Origin: an uncultured Bacteroidales bacterium
GTDB taxonomy: Bacteria; Bacteroidota; Bacteroidia; Bacteroidales; UBA932
Assembly (NCBI GenBank): GCA_905235085.1
Contig: CAJOKD010000018.1
Coordinates: 1 to 64,000, forward strand
Direction: 5' to 3'
Length of the DNA stretch: 64,000 bases
Shown: piece by piece, positions 8,871 through 16,627 of the stretch
How the letters are laid out: each line of letters starts with the position of its first letter
How positions within the stretch are numbered: the stretch's first letter is position 1
The notes under the pieces: model-generated
The model's input: only the letters and a program-made list of their open reading frames with translations
Database searches by the model: none
What the model was told of the DNA's origin: nothing
Position numbers and translations under genes: made by a program

Positions 8871-10160
8871 TTAGAGTGTTTTCAAGTGGATATTGCGCCA
8901 GCGTACTTTGATTCCGCCGCCATCGTGGATCTGGAGACAGATCCTGCCGTGTCCCTTTCCGATCTTGGCGTCGGTGAGGTCTGTCATAGGCTCTCCGTTG
9001 AGCCAGGACTGCAGGCGGTCACCTTCCAGGCGGATGCGCATCGTATTCCATTCGCCGTACTTGAGGATTCCTTCCTTCTCTTCCGGAATCTGGTACAGCC
9101 AGCCGCGGCCGTAAGATTCATATACACCGCCTGTGTCGCAGTTCGGTGGAGCCACTTCTACCTGCCAGCCGTTCACCTTGACGCCTTCAGGGACAACCGA
9201 ACGGATGAAAACTCCGGAGTTGCCTTCGGCTTCCTGCTTGAATTCCAGGGTCAGGTCGAAATCGTCGTAATACTTGTCCGTTCCCAGGTAGCCGTAGGCC
9301 TTGTCTGGGCCGCTCTCGCAGACCAGGCAGCCTTCTTCGTCGACATACCATAGTTCGGTTCCGTACTTGATCCAGCCGGAAAGGTCGGTACCGTTGAAGA
9401 GGTCTTTCTCAACTGGCTCTGCGGCAGGCAGCTCCTTTATCTTGATATTCCTGAACCAGGCTGGATAGCCGTGGTCCTGGAGGCATATGTGTCCTGTAGG
9501 GGACATTCCGTATTCGGTGCACTCAGCCCACTTGCCGGCTGCCTTGCGAGCCTGCCAGTCGGCGCTCCAGGCATCGAATTCCACGGTGACCTTGCCGTTG
9601 AGCAGGTAGGTGACGTGGCCGTTGTCGAAGATGATCTCGGACTGGTTCCACTCGCCCGCAGGCTTGAGGTCCCTGGTCTCGAAGTCAGGGACATACATCG
9701 CATAGTCCACGGCGCAGCGCTGCCAGGGCTCCAGGACGTAGCCGTCGTTCATCTCGGTGAAGTTGTCGTCGTCGATGAGCTGGTATTCAGGTCCCGTGAC
9801 ATAAGGGACGTCGAAGCAGTTGCGCTCCACCACGTGGTACATCATACCGCTGTTGCCGCCCTTGCTGATCTTCCACTCCCACTTCAGGTGGAAGTTGGAA
9901 TATTCCTTGTCGGTCACTATGTATCCGTTGGCGTCGCTGCCCTCTCCCAGGGCCTGGATGGTTCCGTCCTCGACGGACCAAGGACCGGTCAGGGCTTCTC
10001 CGTTGTAATCCCTCCAGCCGTCGAGGGTACTGCCGTCGAACAGCAACTGCCATCCGTCGGCTTTTTCCTTTGAAGTGAGTACGTTATGCTTCGGAGAGCA
10101 ACCAACAGCCAGGAGCACCGCAATAAGCGCGGCTCCCAGCCAAATGATTATCTTTTTCAT
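8871..10160 (-). CDS. Lipoprotein with two DUF1080 (3-keto-disaccharide hydrolase) domains
   Basis: Translation most likely begins at the ATG at 10160, giving 429 residues with the signal peptide MKKIIIWLGAALIAVLLAVGC and a lipobox cysteine. Two tandem DUF1080 domains follow, roughly residues 30-235 and 240-429; both contain the DGWRDYNG/SGWIKYG-type opening, a GNSG core (WKISKGGNSGMMYHV and EAEGNSGVFIRSV), a WQxE or YQL segment, and a closing ICLQDHG or ICLQIHDGG. The family hydrolyses 3-keto-glycosides in described pathways. The protein is probably surface or periplasmic. It shares an operon with an AGE-family epimerase and a GH127-like enzyme. Confidence 0.88.
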   Translation of the reverse strand: MKKIIIWLGAALIAVLLAVGCSPKHNVLTSKEKADGWQLLFDGSTLDGWRDYNGEALTGPWSVEDGTIQALGEGSDANGYIVTDKEYSNFHLKWEWKISKGGNSGMMYHVVERNCFDVPYVTGPEYQLIDDDNFTEMNDGYVLEPWQRCAVDYAMYVPDFETRDLKPAGEWNQSEIIFDNGHVTYLLNGKVTVEFDAWSADWQARKAAGKWAECTEYGMSPTGHICLQDHGYPAWFRNIKIKELPAAEPVEKDLFNGTDLSGWIKYGTELWYVDEEGCLVCESGPDKAYGYLGTDKYYDDFDLTLEFKQEAEGNSGVFIRSVVPEGVKVNGWQVEVAPPNCDTGGVYESYGRGWLYQIPEEKEGILKYGEWNTMRIRLEGDRLQSWLNGEPMTDLTDAKIGKGHGRICLQIHDGGGIKVRWRNIHLKTL

Positions 10161-10185
10161 ATAACAAGTAATAATCAGATATCCA

Positions 10186-10380
10186 TCAGATAGCCAGAAG
10201 CCCAACTATGAGGAAAAACAGGATTACGAGCAGTATGACTGAGACGACGATGCATCCGCATCCCAGTTCGATACCCCTTTTGGCACCTTCCGTGAATCCT
10301 TTGTCACCTTCTCCGCTGCGGGAGAACAACAGGCCGATAATTCCGCCGACCAGCGCGCAGATAAGAATGAATTTCAGCAT
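10186..10380 (-). CDS. Small two-helix membrane protein
   Basis: From the ATG at 10380 this encodes 64 residues: a hydrophobic segment (about 2-18), a polar loop SRSGEGDKGFTEGAKRG, and a second long hydrophobic segment (about 40-64) beginning with ELGCGCIVVSV. A promoter box ends only seven bases before the ATG. It is the first gene of the minus-strand carbohydrate operon, 25 bases before the DUF1080 gene. The family was not recognised and no function is proposed. Confidence 0.7.
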   Translation of the reverse strand: MLKFILICALVGGIIGLLFSRSGEGDKGFTEGAKRGIELGCGCIVVSVILLVILFFLIVGLLAI

Positions 10381-10386
10381 AGTGAA

Positions 10387-10394
10387 CAAATTTA
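10387..10394 (-). promoter_or_regulatory. -7 promoter box of the 10.4-6 kb minus-strand operon
   Basis: TAAATTTG on the minus strand lies six bases from the ATG at 10380, which implies an almost leaderless message. It is back to back with the pepP promoter box at 10400-10407. Confidence 0.55.
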
Positions 10395-10399
10395 ATTCT

Positions 10400-10407
10400 T
10401 ATCTTTG
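10400..10407 (+). promoter_or_regulatory. -7 promoter box of pepP
   Basis: TATCTTTG matches TAnnTTTG and lies 30 bases before the preferred ATG at 10438. Confidence 0.55.
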
Positions 10408-10437
10408 TAAAAACCGAAAAAAACTCAATCATTGGAT

Positions 10438-11844
10438 ATGTTCCCAAAAGAAACCTACATCGCCAGGAGGAAGACCCTGCTGGAGAAAATGTCGTCGTGC
10501 GCTCCTGAGGGAAAGCGCGGAATCGTTCTGTTCATCGGCAACGTAGAAGCTGCGGCCCAGTACAAGGACAATGCTTACAAGTTCCGTCAGGACTCGTCCT
10601 GGCTGTACTATTTCGGAATAGACGAACCTCGCTTCGCCGCGGTGATCGACCTCGACGGAGGGGAAGAGACCATATTCGCGGATGACGTGGAGATCGGGGA
10701 CATCATCTGGATGGGACCTCAGCCGACGGTGGCTTCCAAGGCCGCCCTGGTAGGGGTCGGCAAGTCCGCACCTTACGGGGCAGTGGACTCCGTAGTCGGC
10801 AAGGCACTCGCAGCCGGCAGGAAAGTCCATTTCCTCCCCCCTTCCAGATATTACAATACGATGAAGCTGTCCGCCCTCCTGGGCATTCCTGAGGGAGAAA
10901 TCTCCGCAAAGACTTCCGAGGATCTCGTGAAAGCGGTCATTTCTATGAGGCTTGTCAAGGAAGACTGCGAGATCGCGCAGCTGGACGATGCTGGCGCCCT
11001 CGGTCAGGAGATGCACACGGTCGGACGCGAAAACATCCGCCTCGGCATAATCGAGCAGGAAATCGTGGGCAAGATGGAGGCCTGCACACTTGCGAAAGGA
11101 TGGGGAGTCTCGTTCGCGACCATCCTCACCCAACACGGAGAAATCCTTCACAACCACGGGCATCACAACATTGTCGAGCCGGGCAGGCTGATGGTGATAG
11201 ACGCAGGTGCCGAGAACGATATGCATTACGCTTCCGACTACACCAGGACCTACCCTACTTCCGGCAAGTTCACCACCAAGCAGAAGGAAATATACCAGAT
11301 AGTCTGCGACTGCAATGAGCTGGCTTTCAGCCTTACCAAGCCCGGTACAGCGTACCGTGACGTCCATCTCGCTACGGCGAGGCTTATGCTTGAGAACCTC
11401 AAATCCCTTGACATCGTCAGGGGTGACGTGGACGTTATGGTGGAAGCCGGAATTGCCGGTCTGTTCCAGCCTCACGGGCTCGGTCATAATATGGGACTGG
11501 ATGTCCACGATATGGAAGACCTGGGCGAGGACCTGGTCGGGTACGATCCGGACCAGAAGCGTTCCTCCCAGCTCGGCCTGGGCAGCCTCAGGATGGCCCG
11601 CAGGCTCGTTCCGGGACACGTCATCACAGACGAGCCGGGAATATACTTCATCCCTGCCCTGATCGCCAAATGGAAGGCTGAGAAGACGGACAAGGGCTTC
11701 GTCAACTACGGTAAGCTCGAGAAGGAATATCTGGACTTCGGCGGAATCCGCCTGGAGGACGATGTCCTGGTGACTGCCGATGGTGCAAGGCGCCTGGGTC
11801 CCGGCCGCCTGCCTATCCGTCCTGAAGACGTGGAGTGGGCCTGA
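10438..11844 (+). CDS. pepP: Xaa-Pro aminopeptidase (M24B)
   Basis: The cytoplasmic metallopeptidase removes an N-terminal residue that precedes proline. I chose ATG 10438 (MFPKETYIARR, 468 residues) over an upstream TTG. The N-terminal aminopeptidase-P domain covers about 1-170 and the pita-bread catalytic domain the rest. Metal ligands are visible in VIDAGAENDMHYASDYTRTYP (two Asp), GLGHNMGLDVHD (His), ITDEPGIYF (Glu) and GGIRLEDDVLV (Glu). It overlaps nothing; the DUF456 gene starts 11 bases later and is probably co-transcribed. Confidence 0.93.
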   Translation: MFPKETYIARRKTLLEKMSSCAPEGKRGIVLFIGNVEAAAQYKDNAYKFRQDSSWLYYFGIDEPRFAAVIDLDGGEETIFADDVEIGDIIWMGPQPTVASKAALVGVGKSAPYGAVDSVVGKALAAGRKVHFLPPSRYYNTMKLSALLGIPEGEISAKTSEDLVKAVISMRLVKEDCEIAQLDDAGALGQEMHTVGRENIRLGIIEQEIVGKMEACTLAKGWGVSFATILTQHGEILHNHGHHNIVEPGRLMVIDAGAENDMHYASDYTRTYPTSGKFTTKQKEIYQIVCDCNELAFSLTKPGTAYRDVHLATARLMLENLKSLDIVRGDVDVMVEAGIAGLFQPHGLGHNMGLDVHDMEDLGEDLVGYDPDQKRSSQLGLGSLRMARRLVPGHVITDEPGIYFIPALIAKWKAEKTDKGFVNYGKLEKEYLDFGGIRLEDDVLVTADGARRLGPGRLPIRPEDVEWA

Positions 11845-11855
11845 CCTGGAAGGCG

Positions 11856-12350
11856 ATGTCCACTGTCATCATAATACTTGCTGTCCTCGCAGGAGTGATC
11901 GGGATAGCCGGAAGCGTGCTTCCTGGGCTTCCCGGGCCTCCGATCAGCTGGGCAGGCCTGCTGATCCTCTATCTCTGGGGAAGCGGTACTTCCGCCGCGG
12001 GTGAGCCGATGACCCTGTCCTTCCTGCTCATCTGGCTGGCAATAACCATCGTGGTAACAATCATAGACTATTTCGTGCCGGCATATTTCACAAAAATAAC
12101 CGGCGGCAGTAAAGCCGCCGGCCGTGGCGCGATGATAGGTCTCGTGATAGGGATGTTCGTTCCTCCCGTCGGAATAATCCTCGGAAGCCTCATCGGGGCT
12201 TTCCTTGCTGAATTCCTGATTTCGAGGAAGAACGGATTCGAGTCCGTCAAATCCTCGATAGGAGCCTTCCTGGGCTTCCTGTGCGGGACGGGAATCAAGC
12301 TTATCGCATCGGGACTGATGATGTACTACATCATAGTCTTCCTGAAATAA
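11856..12350 (+). CDS. DUF456 family membrane protein
   Basis: From ATG 11856 the product has 164 residues and about four to five membrane segments. The GIAGSVLPGLPGPPISWAGLL segment is the hallmark of DUF456, and GRGAMIGLVIGMFVPPVGIILGSLIGAFLAE is a glycine-zipper-like helix pair also typical of it. A GTG start at 11835 would overlap the pepP stop and is less likely. Function of the family is unknown. The gene is convergent with the secreted protein ending at 12357. Confidence 0.85.
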   Translation: MSTVIIILAVLAGVIGIAGSVLPGLPGPPISWAGLLILYLWGSGTSAAGEPMTLSFLLIWLAITIVVTIIDYFVPAYFTKITGGSKAAGRGAMIGLVIGMFVPPVGIILGSLIGAFLAEFLISRKNGFESVKSSIGAFLGFLCGTGIKLIASGLMMYYIIVFLK

Positions 12351-12356
12351 GGATCC

Positions 12357-12878
12357 CTACTTGTCGATGTACTTCTTCTTGAGGATCGAATAGGATATCA
12401 TCCTTCCGATCTTCTCTCCGGTGGACTCCAGTCCGTCTCCCATCAGGTTGCAGAACGTGCCGTAGCGGCCTCCCTTCCCGTAGAGATGCTCGATTGTGGC
12501 GATGGCTTTGCCCTCGCTGTCGCAGACTTGGACATTGGAAAGAGTGTTTCCCTTGTCGTCCACGTTGATGATCTCCACTTCGATGGTGAAATTCTGCCTT
12601 CCGGTCTTCACCGCCGCCTTGTGAGTCAGCTTCAGGGTCTTGTTGAGGCCCTGGAAGAAGCGGTCGGTGGTTTCTTCCTTGATCTTTTCCCAATCAGGAG
12701 TTACGGTAACGAATTGTTCGACAGGGATCAGCTTGTATACTCCCTTGTCGAAATCGATCTCTGCGTCCAGGAGATTCTCCTCCTTCAAAGCATCGAACGA
12801 GCCTGTCAGCATAGCTGTCTGTGCCCCGGCGACAACCGAGGACAGCAGCACTGAAATAATCAGGATTAACTTTTTCAT
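12357..12878 (-). CDS. Secreted protein of unknown function
   Basis: The 173-residue product has a clear signal peptide (MKKLILIISVLLSSVVAGAQ), so it is exported to the periplasm. The mature part is mixed alpha/beta with few cysteines and contains FTIEVEIINVDDKGNTLSNV, a beta-hairpin-like stretch, and a C-terminal GKIGRMISYSILKKKY-like amphipathic helix. No family was recognised. It stands alone: the gene upstream on the same strand ends at 12962, 83 bases away, and it converges with the DUF456 gene with only 6 bases between stops. Confidence 0.75.
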   Translation of the reverse strand: MKKLILIISVLLSSVVAGAQTAMLTGSFDALKEENLLDAEIDFDKGVYKLIPVEQFVTVTPDWEKIKEETTDRFFQGLNKTLKLTHKAAVKTGRQNFTIEVEIINVDDKGNTLSNVQVCDSEGKAIATIEHLYGKGGRYGTFCNLMGDGLESTGEKIGRMISYSILKKKYIDK

Positions 12879-12961
12879 ATTATCACTTTTGTAGGTTTGA
12901 CTTCACACGAAGCCTCTCCTATGCAAAAAGCGGGCAAAATGAAAAAGCAGTTCCTTGGCAG

Positions 12962-13453
12962 CTAATAGACAAGCTTGCGGAAATCCTTGACTCTGTGGAA
13001 GGTAACGATGTTTCCATCGTGCGCCGTCCGGGCTTTTTCGTCACCGGAGCGGCTGACTATCAACAGGTCGTCCCCATCCAGTACCATCGTGGCGTAATGC
13101 CGTGCGGAGTGGTCCGTAGGCCCCACTGCCACCAGGCCGGCGAAGGTCCAGCGCAGGAGATCCGGGGAATACGACAGAAGTACCCGGATCTGGTTGCCGG
13201 CCTTGTAGTCCCCGAAATCGGATTTCGGTCCGTCCAGGGAATAGGTTCCGGGTCCTCCGTAATCTACCGCTACCACGAAGCGGCCCCCGAAGCCTTCCAC
13301 GATGGCCGGGGTATAGAGATAGATGCTGTCAGGGTCCGGGGAAGTGGCTATGACCTTTTCTCCGGCTACAGGACGGCCGCAGTTGTACGGGGTGCTGCAG
13401 GCTGATGCAACCAATGCAAAGGACAGGATGATGGATATCGATCGTATGGACAT
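12962..13453 (-). CDS. Short lipoprotein resembling the two ends of a sialidase-like beta-propeller
   Basis: The 163-residue product has a lipoprotein signal with lipobox ASAC. The mature protein opens with PAIVEGFGGRFVVAVDYGGPG and GPKSDFGDYKAGNQIRVLLSYSPDLLRW, typical of the first blade of secreted sialidase-like propellers, and closes with DGNIVTFHRVKDFRKLVY, which looks like the end of such proteins. A whole propeller needs 350 or more residues, so this could be an internally deleted remnant or a minimal relative. The start is supported by the signal peptide. Function is not claimed. Confidence 0.6.
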   Translation of the reverse strand: MSIRSISIILSFALVASACSTPYNCGRPVAGEKVIATSPDPDSIYLYTPAIVEGFGGRFVVAVDYGGPGTYSLDGPKSDFGDYKAGNQIRVLLSYSPDLLRWTFAGLVAVGPTDHSARHYATMVLDGDDLLIVSRSGDEKARTAHDGNIVTFHRVKDFRKLVY

Positions 13454-13510
13454 CGTAATACTGGTTATGTATCCTGCAAATTACCAATAATATTCTTGAT
13501 ACGCAATACA

Positions 13511-13551
13511 TAAAGAAAAGGGGCGGCCGTCAGCGAAGACGGCTACCCCTT
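13511..13551 (-). terminator. Strong factor-independent terminator, minus strand
   Basis: AAGGGG-a-GCCGTC type arms pair across 13518-13551 with one internal mismatch and a six-base loop, and the minus strand continues CCCCTTTTCTTT. It lies upstream of the lipoprotein gene starting at 13453, so it would end a transcript begun between 13552 and 13737, where there is no open reading frame. Confidence 0.7.
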
Positions 13552-13670
13552 GAAAATAAATATACGGGTGTGGGTTATCGGGACGTGCAGACCTTCAACC
13601 TGTCGGCGGACAGGAAGCCTATTGCCATAAATAGGTGAATCGAGAGTAAAATGATGTCAGTTAGTCTATT
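13511..13670 (-). ncRNA. Candidate structured small RNA (6S-like is possible)
   Basis: Between the divergent genes the minus strand carries two adjacent perfect hairpins, CCTATT-tatggc-AATAGG and CCTGTC-cgcc-GACAGG, followed by a C-rich single-stranded stretch and then the strong terminator at 13511-13551. There is no open frame. Such an arrangement suits an independent RNA of about 150 bases or a leader attenuator of the lipoprotein gene. The general look recalls Bacteroidota 6S-type RNAs, but I could not test that. No good TAnnTTTG box was found upstream, so the 5' end is an estimate. Confidence 0.35.
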
Positions 13671-13737
13671 AATTTACAACAATCGGTAACAATATAGGGA
13701 AAAAAACTGAAATGCTTTTATTATATTTACAAATTGA

Positions 13738-15249
13738 ATGAAAAAAATCCTTCTGATCACAGGGTTGTGCTGTCTTGCATTGGGGATGTGTATCGCACTC
13801 GTCCTCGGCAGTGCTATGTCCAGGACCTCGTCCGCAGAATACTGTATGAGCTGCCATTATCACGAGCAGGCGGATGCTGACTGGAAGAAGTCCGAGCATT
13901 ATCTCAGCAAGAGCGGAGTGGTAACTTCCTGCACCGAATGCCACCTCCCTCCCAAGGAGAACGGGTTCTTCAAGTACTATATGATAAAGTCCAGGACGGG
14001 CGCCAAGCATATGTGGAAGAAGATCACGACTTCGAAGGAGGATATCGACTGGGAGTCTATGAGGGAGCTGGGTCACGCGAGCCGCACAGTCTATAACGAA
14101 TCCTGCCTCAAGTGCCACGCCAACCTTTATCCGGAAGGGATCAACGACGATGGGATCACTGCCCATCTCTATTATGAAGAGAATGCCGGGAAACTGGGGC
14201 TGAACTGCATCAGCTGCCATCTCAATACCGGTCACCATATGCCCGGATACGAGCACAAGCGCCTGGAAGGCAAGGTTATGGACACCGGCGGCGGGACGGT
14301 CTGCGATTCTGCAGCCGTCGTCACCAGCTTCGCGGACTTCGTCGAAACCGTCCCGGGCACCACTGCGAGGATAAATATGGTCGCAGTGCCAGGAGGAGAA
14401 TTCACTATCGGAAGTCCGGATAGCGAGACGGGACGTTCGTCCGACGAGGGACCCTGCCGGAAGGTAAAGGTTTCATCTTTCTTTATGGGAGAGACGGAGA
14501 TCACCTGGAGCCAGTTCTGGTCGTTCTACAATGAGACTATGTCCGAAGGGCGCACCCCTCCGGAGAAGATATATGCTAACAACAGCCGTCCGGACGTGGA
14601 TGCCGTAAGCGGCCCTACTCCGCCGTTCGGATTGCCGGACCAGGGCTGGGGGATGGGAGAGCGGCCGGCCATCACGATGACCCACTATGCTGCGGAGACC
14701 TTCTGCCAGTGGCTTTCGCTGAAGACAGGACGGCACTACCGCCTCCCTACCGAAGCGGAATGGGAATATGCCGCCAGGGGCGGAACTTCCACTCCTTACT
14801 TCTTCGAAGGCGACCCGAAGCAGTTCCGCGACAAGCGGTTCGGCAAGGCCGACACGACCGTGATATCCCGGTATGTAGTGTATTCACAGGACAGCGGGAA
14901 CAAGACCGGAGAGCCTTCCGGGGTCAAGGCCAACCCGTTCGGACTCAAGAATATGCTCGGCAACGTGATGGAGTACTGTTCCGACTACTACGCCGAGGAT
15001 GCATATTCGTTGCTGGCAGAGGGAGCTCTGGATCCGAAGGGTCCTTCGGAAGGCCGGGAATATGTGGTCAGGGGAGGATGCTTCTCCGACGATGCCTCCA
15101 AGGTGCGCTGCGCTGCCAGGAGCCATACCCTCCACGATGAATGGCTGCGCACGGATCCGCAGAACCCAAAGAGCATCTGGTGGTATTCCGACATCAAGGG
15201 AATAGGCTTCCGGGTGGTCTGCGAGGTGCCTGAAGAATTGAAACGATAA
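13738..15249 (+). CDS. Tetraheme c-type cytochrome (NrfH/NapC-like) fused to a SUMF domain
   Basis: The 503-residue protein begins with one membrane anchor (about 4-26), then four CxxCH heme sites at 36-40, 65-69, 123-127 and 157-161 with NapC/NirT/NrfH-like spacing, the family that takes electrons from quinol or returns them. From about residue 212 to the end is a formylglycine-generating-enzyme (SUMF) fold: MVAVPGGEFTIGS, ETEITWSQFW, LPTEAEWEYAARGG, NMLGNVMEYCSDYY and VVRGGCFSDD. The two copper-binding cysteines of true FGE (spaced in the LCHxSYC region) are not present, so it is probably a binding or structural domain. Two Tat-type proteins follow, the first 20 bases downstream. A TATATTTA box at 13723-13730 may be its promoter. 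Confidence 0.85.
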   Translation: MKKILLITGLCCLALGMCIALVLGSAMSRTSSAEYCMSCHYHEQADADWKKSEHYLSKSGVVTSCTECHLPPKENGFFKYYMIKSRTGAKHMWKKITTSKEDIDWESMRELGHASRTVYNESCLKCHANLYPEGINDDGITAHLYYEENAGKLGLNCISCHLNTGHHMPGYEHKRLEGKVMDTGGGTVCDSAAVVTSFADFVETVPGTTARINMVAVPGGEFTIGSPDSETGRSSDEGPCRKVKVSSFFMGETEITWSQFWSFYNETMSEGRTPPEKIYANNSRPDVDAVSGPTPPFGLPDQGWGMGERPAITMTHYAAETFCQWLSLKTGRHYRLPTEAEWEYAARGGTSTPYFFEGDPKQFRDKRFGKADTTVISRYVVYSQDSGNKTGEPSGVKANPFGLKNMLGNVMEYCSDYYAEDAYSLLAEGALDPKGPSEGREYVVRGGCFSDDASKVRCAARSHTLHDEWLRTDPQNPKSIWWYSDIKGIGFRVVCEVPEELKR

Positions 15250-15269
15250 CATAAAACGAATAATTGGAA

Positions 15270-16625
15270 ATGAGCAAGACAATGGACAGAAGATCGTTCC
15301 TGGGCACAAGTGCCAAGGTAGGAGCGGCTGTGGTCGGTGGCAGCGTACTGCTGTCTGCCTGCAGTGGAAAGAAAGACGGAAAACTGGTTCCCCTGAAGAA
15401 ACCGGGCGAGTATTATATTCCTGAACTGCCGGACAAGGCGATTGACGGGAAAGAACTCAAGGTCGGTGTGATCGGATGCGGAGGCCGTGGTTCAGGTGCC
15501 GTTATGAACCTGCTCGATGCAGCTGACGGGATCACCGTCACCGCCCTTGGCGATGTATTCGCAGACAGGTTGGGCAGCCTCAAGGACAAGCTCAAGGAAG
15601 AGCGTAACGTGGAAGTGCCGGAAGAAAGCTGCTTCGTCGGCTTCGACGCCTACAAGAAGGTGATAGATTCCGGTGTCGATATGGTGATCGTCGCCACCCC
15701 TCCTGTTTTCCGTCCGGAGCATTTCAGGTATGCCACCGAAAAGAATGTCCATTCTTTCCTGGAGAAGCCGATCGCAGTAGATGCAAAAGGCTACCGTCTC
15801 ATAATGGCTACCGCAAAGCAGGCTGAGGCGAAGGGCTTGAGCGTGGTCTGCGGCACTCAGCGCCATCACCAGAGGCCTTATGTCGAATCCTTCCAGAAGA
15901 TCCAGGAAGGCTTGATTGGCGAGATCACAGGTGGAAACGTTTACTGGAACCAGGGAATGCTCTGGTACAAGGACCGCCAGGCTGGCTGGAGCGATATGGA
16001 ATGGATGATCCGCGACTGGGTCAACTGGAAGTGGCTCTCCGGCGACCACATCGTCGAACAGCACGTCCATAATATCGATGTGTTCAACTGGATGATCGGA
16101 TACAAGCACCCGATCAAGGCTACCGGCGTAGGAAGCCGCCAGCGCAGGGTCACGGGCGACCAGTACGACAATTTCAGCATCGACTTCGAATATGAGAACG
16201 GCGTACATCTCCACAGCTTCTGCCGCCAGATCGACGGTTGTTCCAACAGAGTCGCCGAGACCATCCACGGAACCAAGGGCTACTGGTGCTCCGAGGAATT
16301 CGTCATCCGCGATCTCGAGGATAACATCCTCTGGCAGTTCGACAAAGAGGCTGCCGAGGCCAAGTTCGAGCAGAACAACCCTTACGTACTCGAGCACGTG
16401 GACTGGGTGAACCATATCCGCAAGGGCGAGGCTCACGTAGAAGCCGGCGAATGCGGTCTCTCCTCCCTCTGCGGAGTTATGGGACGCGAAGCCGCCTATT
16501 CAGGACAGACAATCGAATGGGACACCATCAGCGCCGCCGACCTGGATTACCTTCCCGAGAAGCTCGAGATAGGTGCTATGGATATGAGCAAGTGTACGGT
16601 TCCGGTCCCTGGATCAGCTAAATAG
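15270..16625 (+). CDS. Exported Gfo/Idh/MocA family oxidoreductase
   Basis: From ATG 15270 the 451-residue product has a twin-arginine leader (DRRSFLGTSAKVGAAVVGG) ending in a lipobox-like LLSAC, so it should be exported already folded with its dinucleotide. The Rossmann motif VGVIGCGGRGSGAV, the EKPIAVDAKGYR motif and HIVEQHVHNIDVFNW in the C-terminal domain fit Gfo/Idh/MocA dehydrogenases of sugars. It lies 20 bases after the cytochrome gene and 2 bases before the isomerase gene, so all three are probably one operon. Exported members often act on the 3-position of glycosides; that is an inference here. Confidence 0.9.
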   Translation: MSKTMDRRSFLGTSAKVGAAVVGGSVLLSACSGKKDGKLVPLKKPGEYYIPELPDKAIDGKELKVGVIGCGGRGSGAVMNLLDAADGITVTALGDVFADRLGSLKDKLKEERNVEVPEESCFVGFDAYKKVIDSGVDMVIVATPPVFRPEHFRYATEKNVHSFLEKPIAVDAKGYRLIMATAKQAEAKGLSVVCGTQRHHQRPYVESFQKIQEGLIGEITGGNVYWNQGMLWYKDRQAGWSDMEWMIRDWVNWKWLSGDHIVEQHVHNIDVFNWMIGYKHPIKATGVGSRQRRVTGDQYDNFSIDFEYENGVHLHSFCRQIDGCSNRVAETIHGTKGYWCSEEFVIRDLEDNILWQFDKEAAEAKFEQNNPYVLEHVDWVNHIRKGEAHVEAGECGLSSLCGVMGREAAYSGQTIEWDTISAADLDYLPEKLEIGAMDMSKCTVPVPGSAK

Positions 16626-16627
16626 TT

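Noticed and set aside
10429..11619. 396-codon open frame on the minus strand
   Set aside because: Shadow of pepP; the plus-strand frame carries complete M24 metal ligands.
14375..15249. Formylglycine-generating enzyme activity for the SUMF part of the fusion
   Set aside because: The paired active-site cysteines of known enzymes are absent and no sulfatase gene is in the window.
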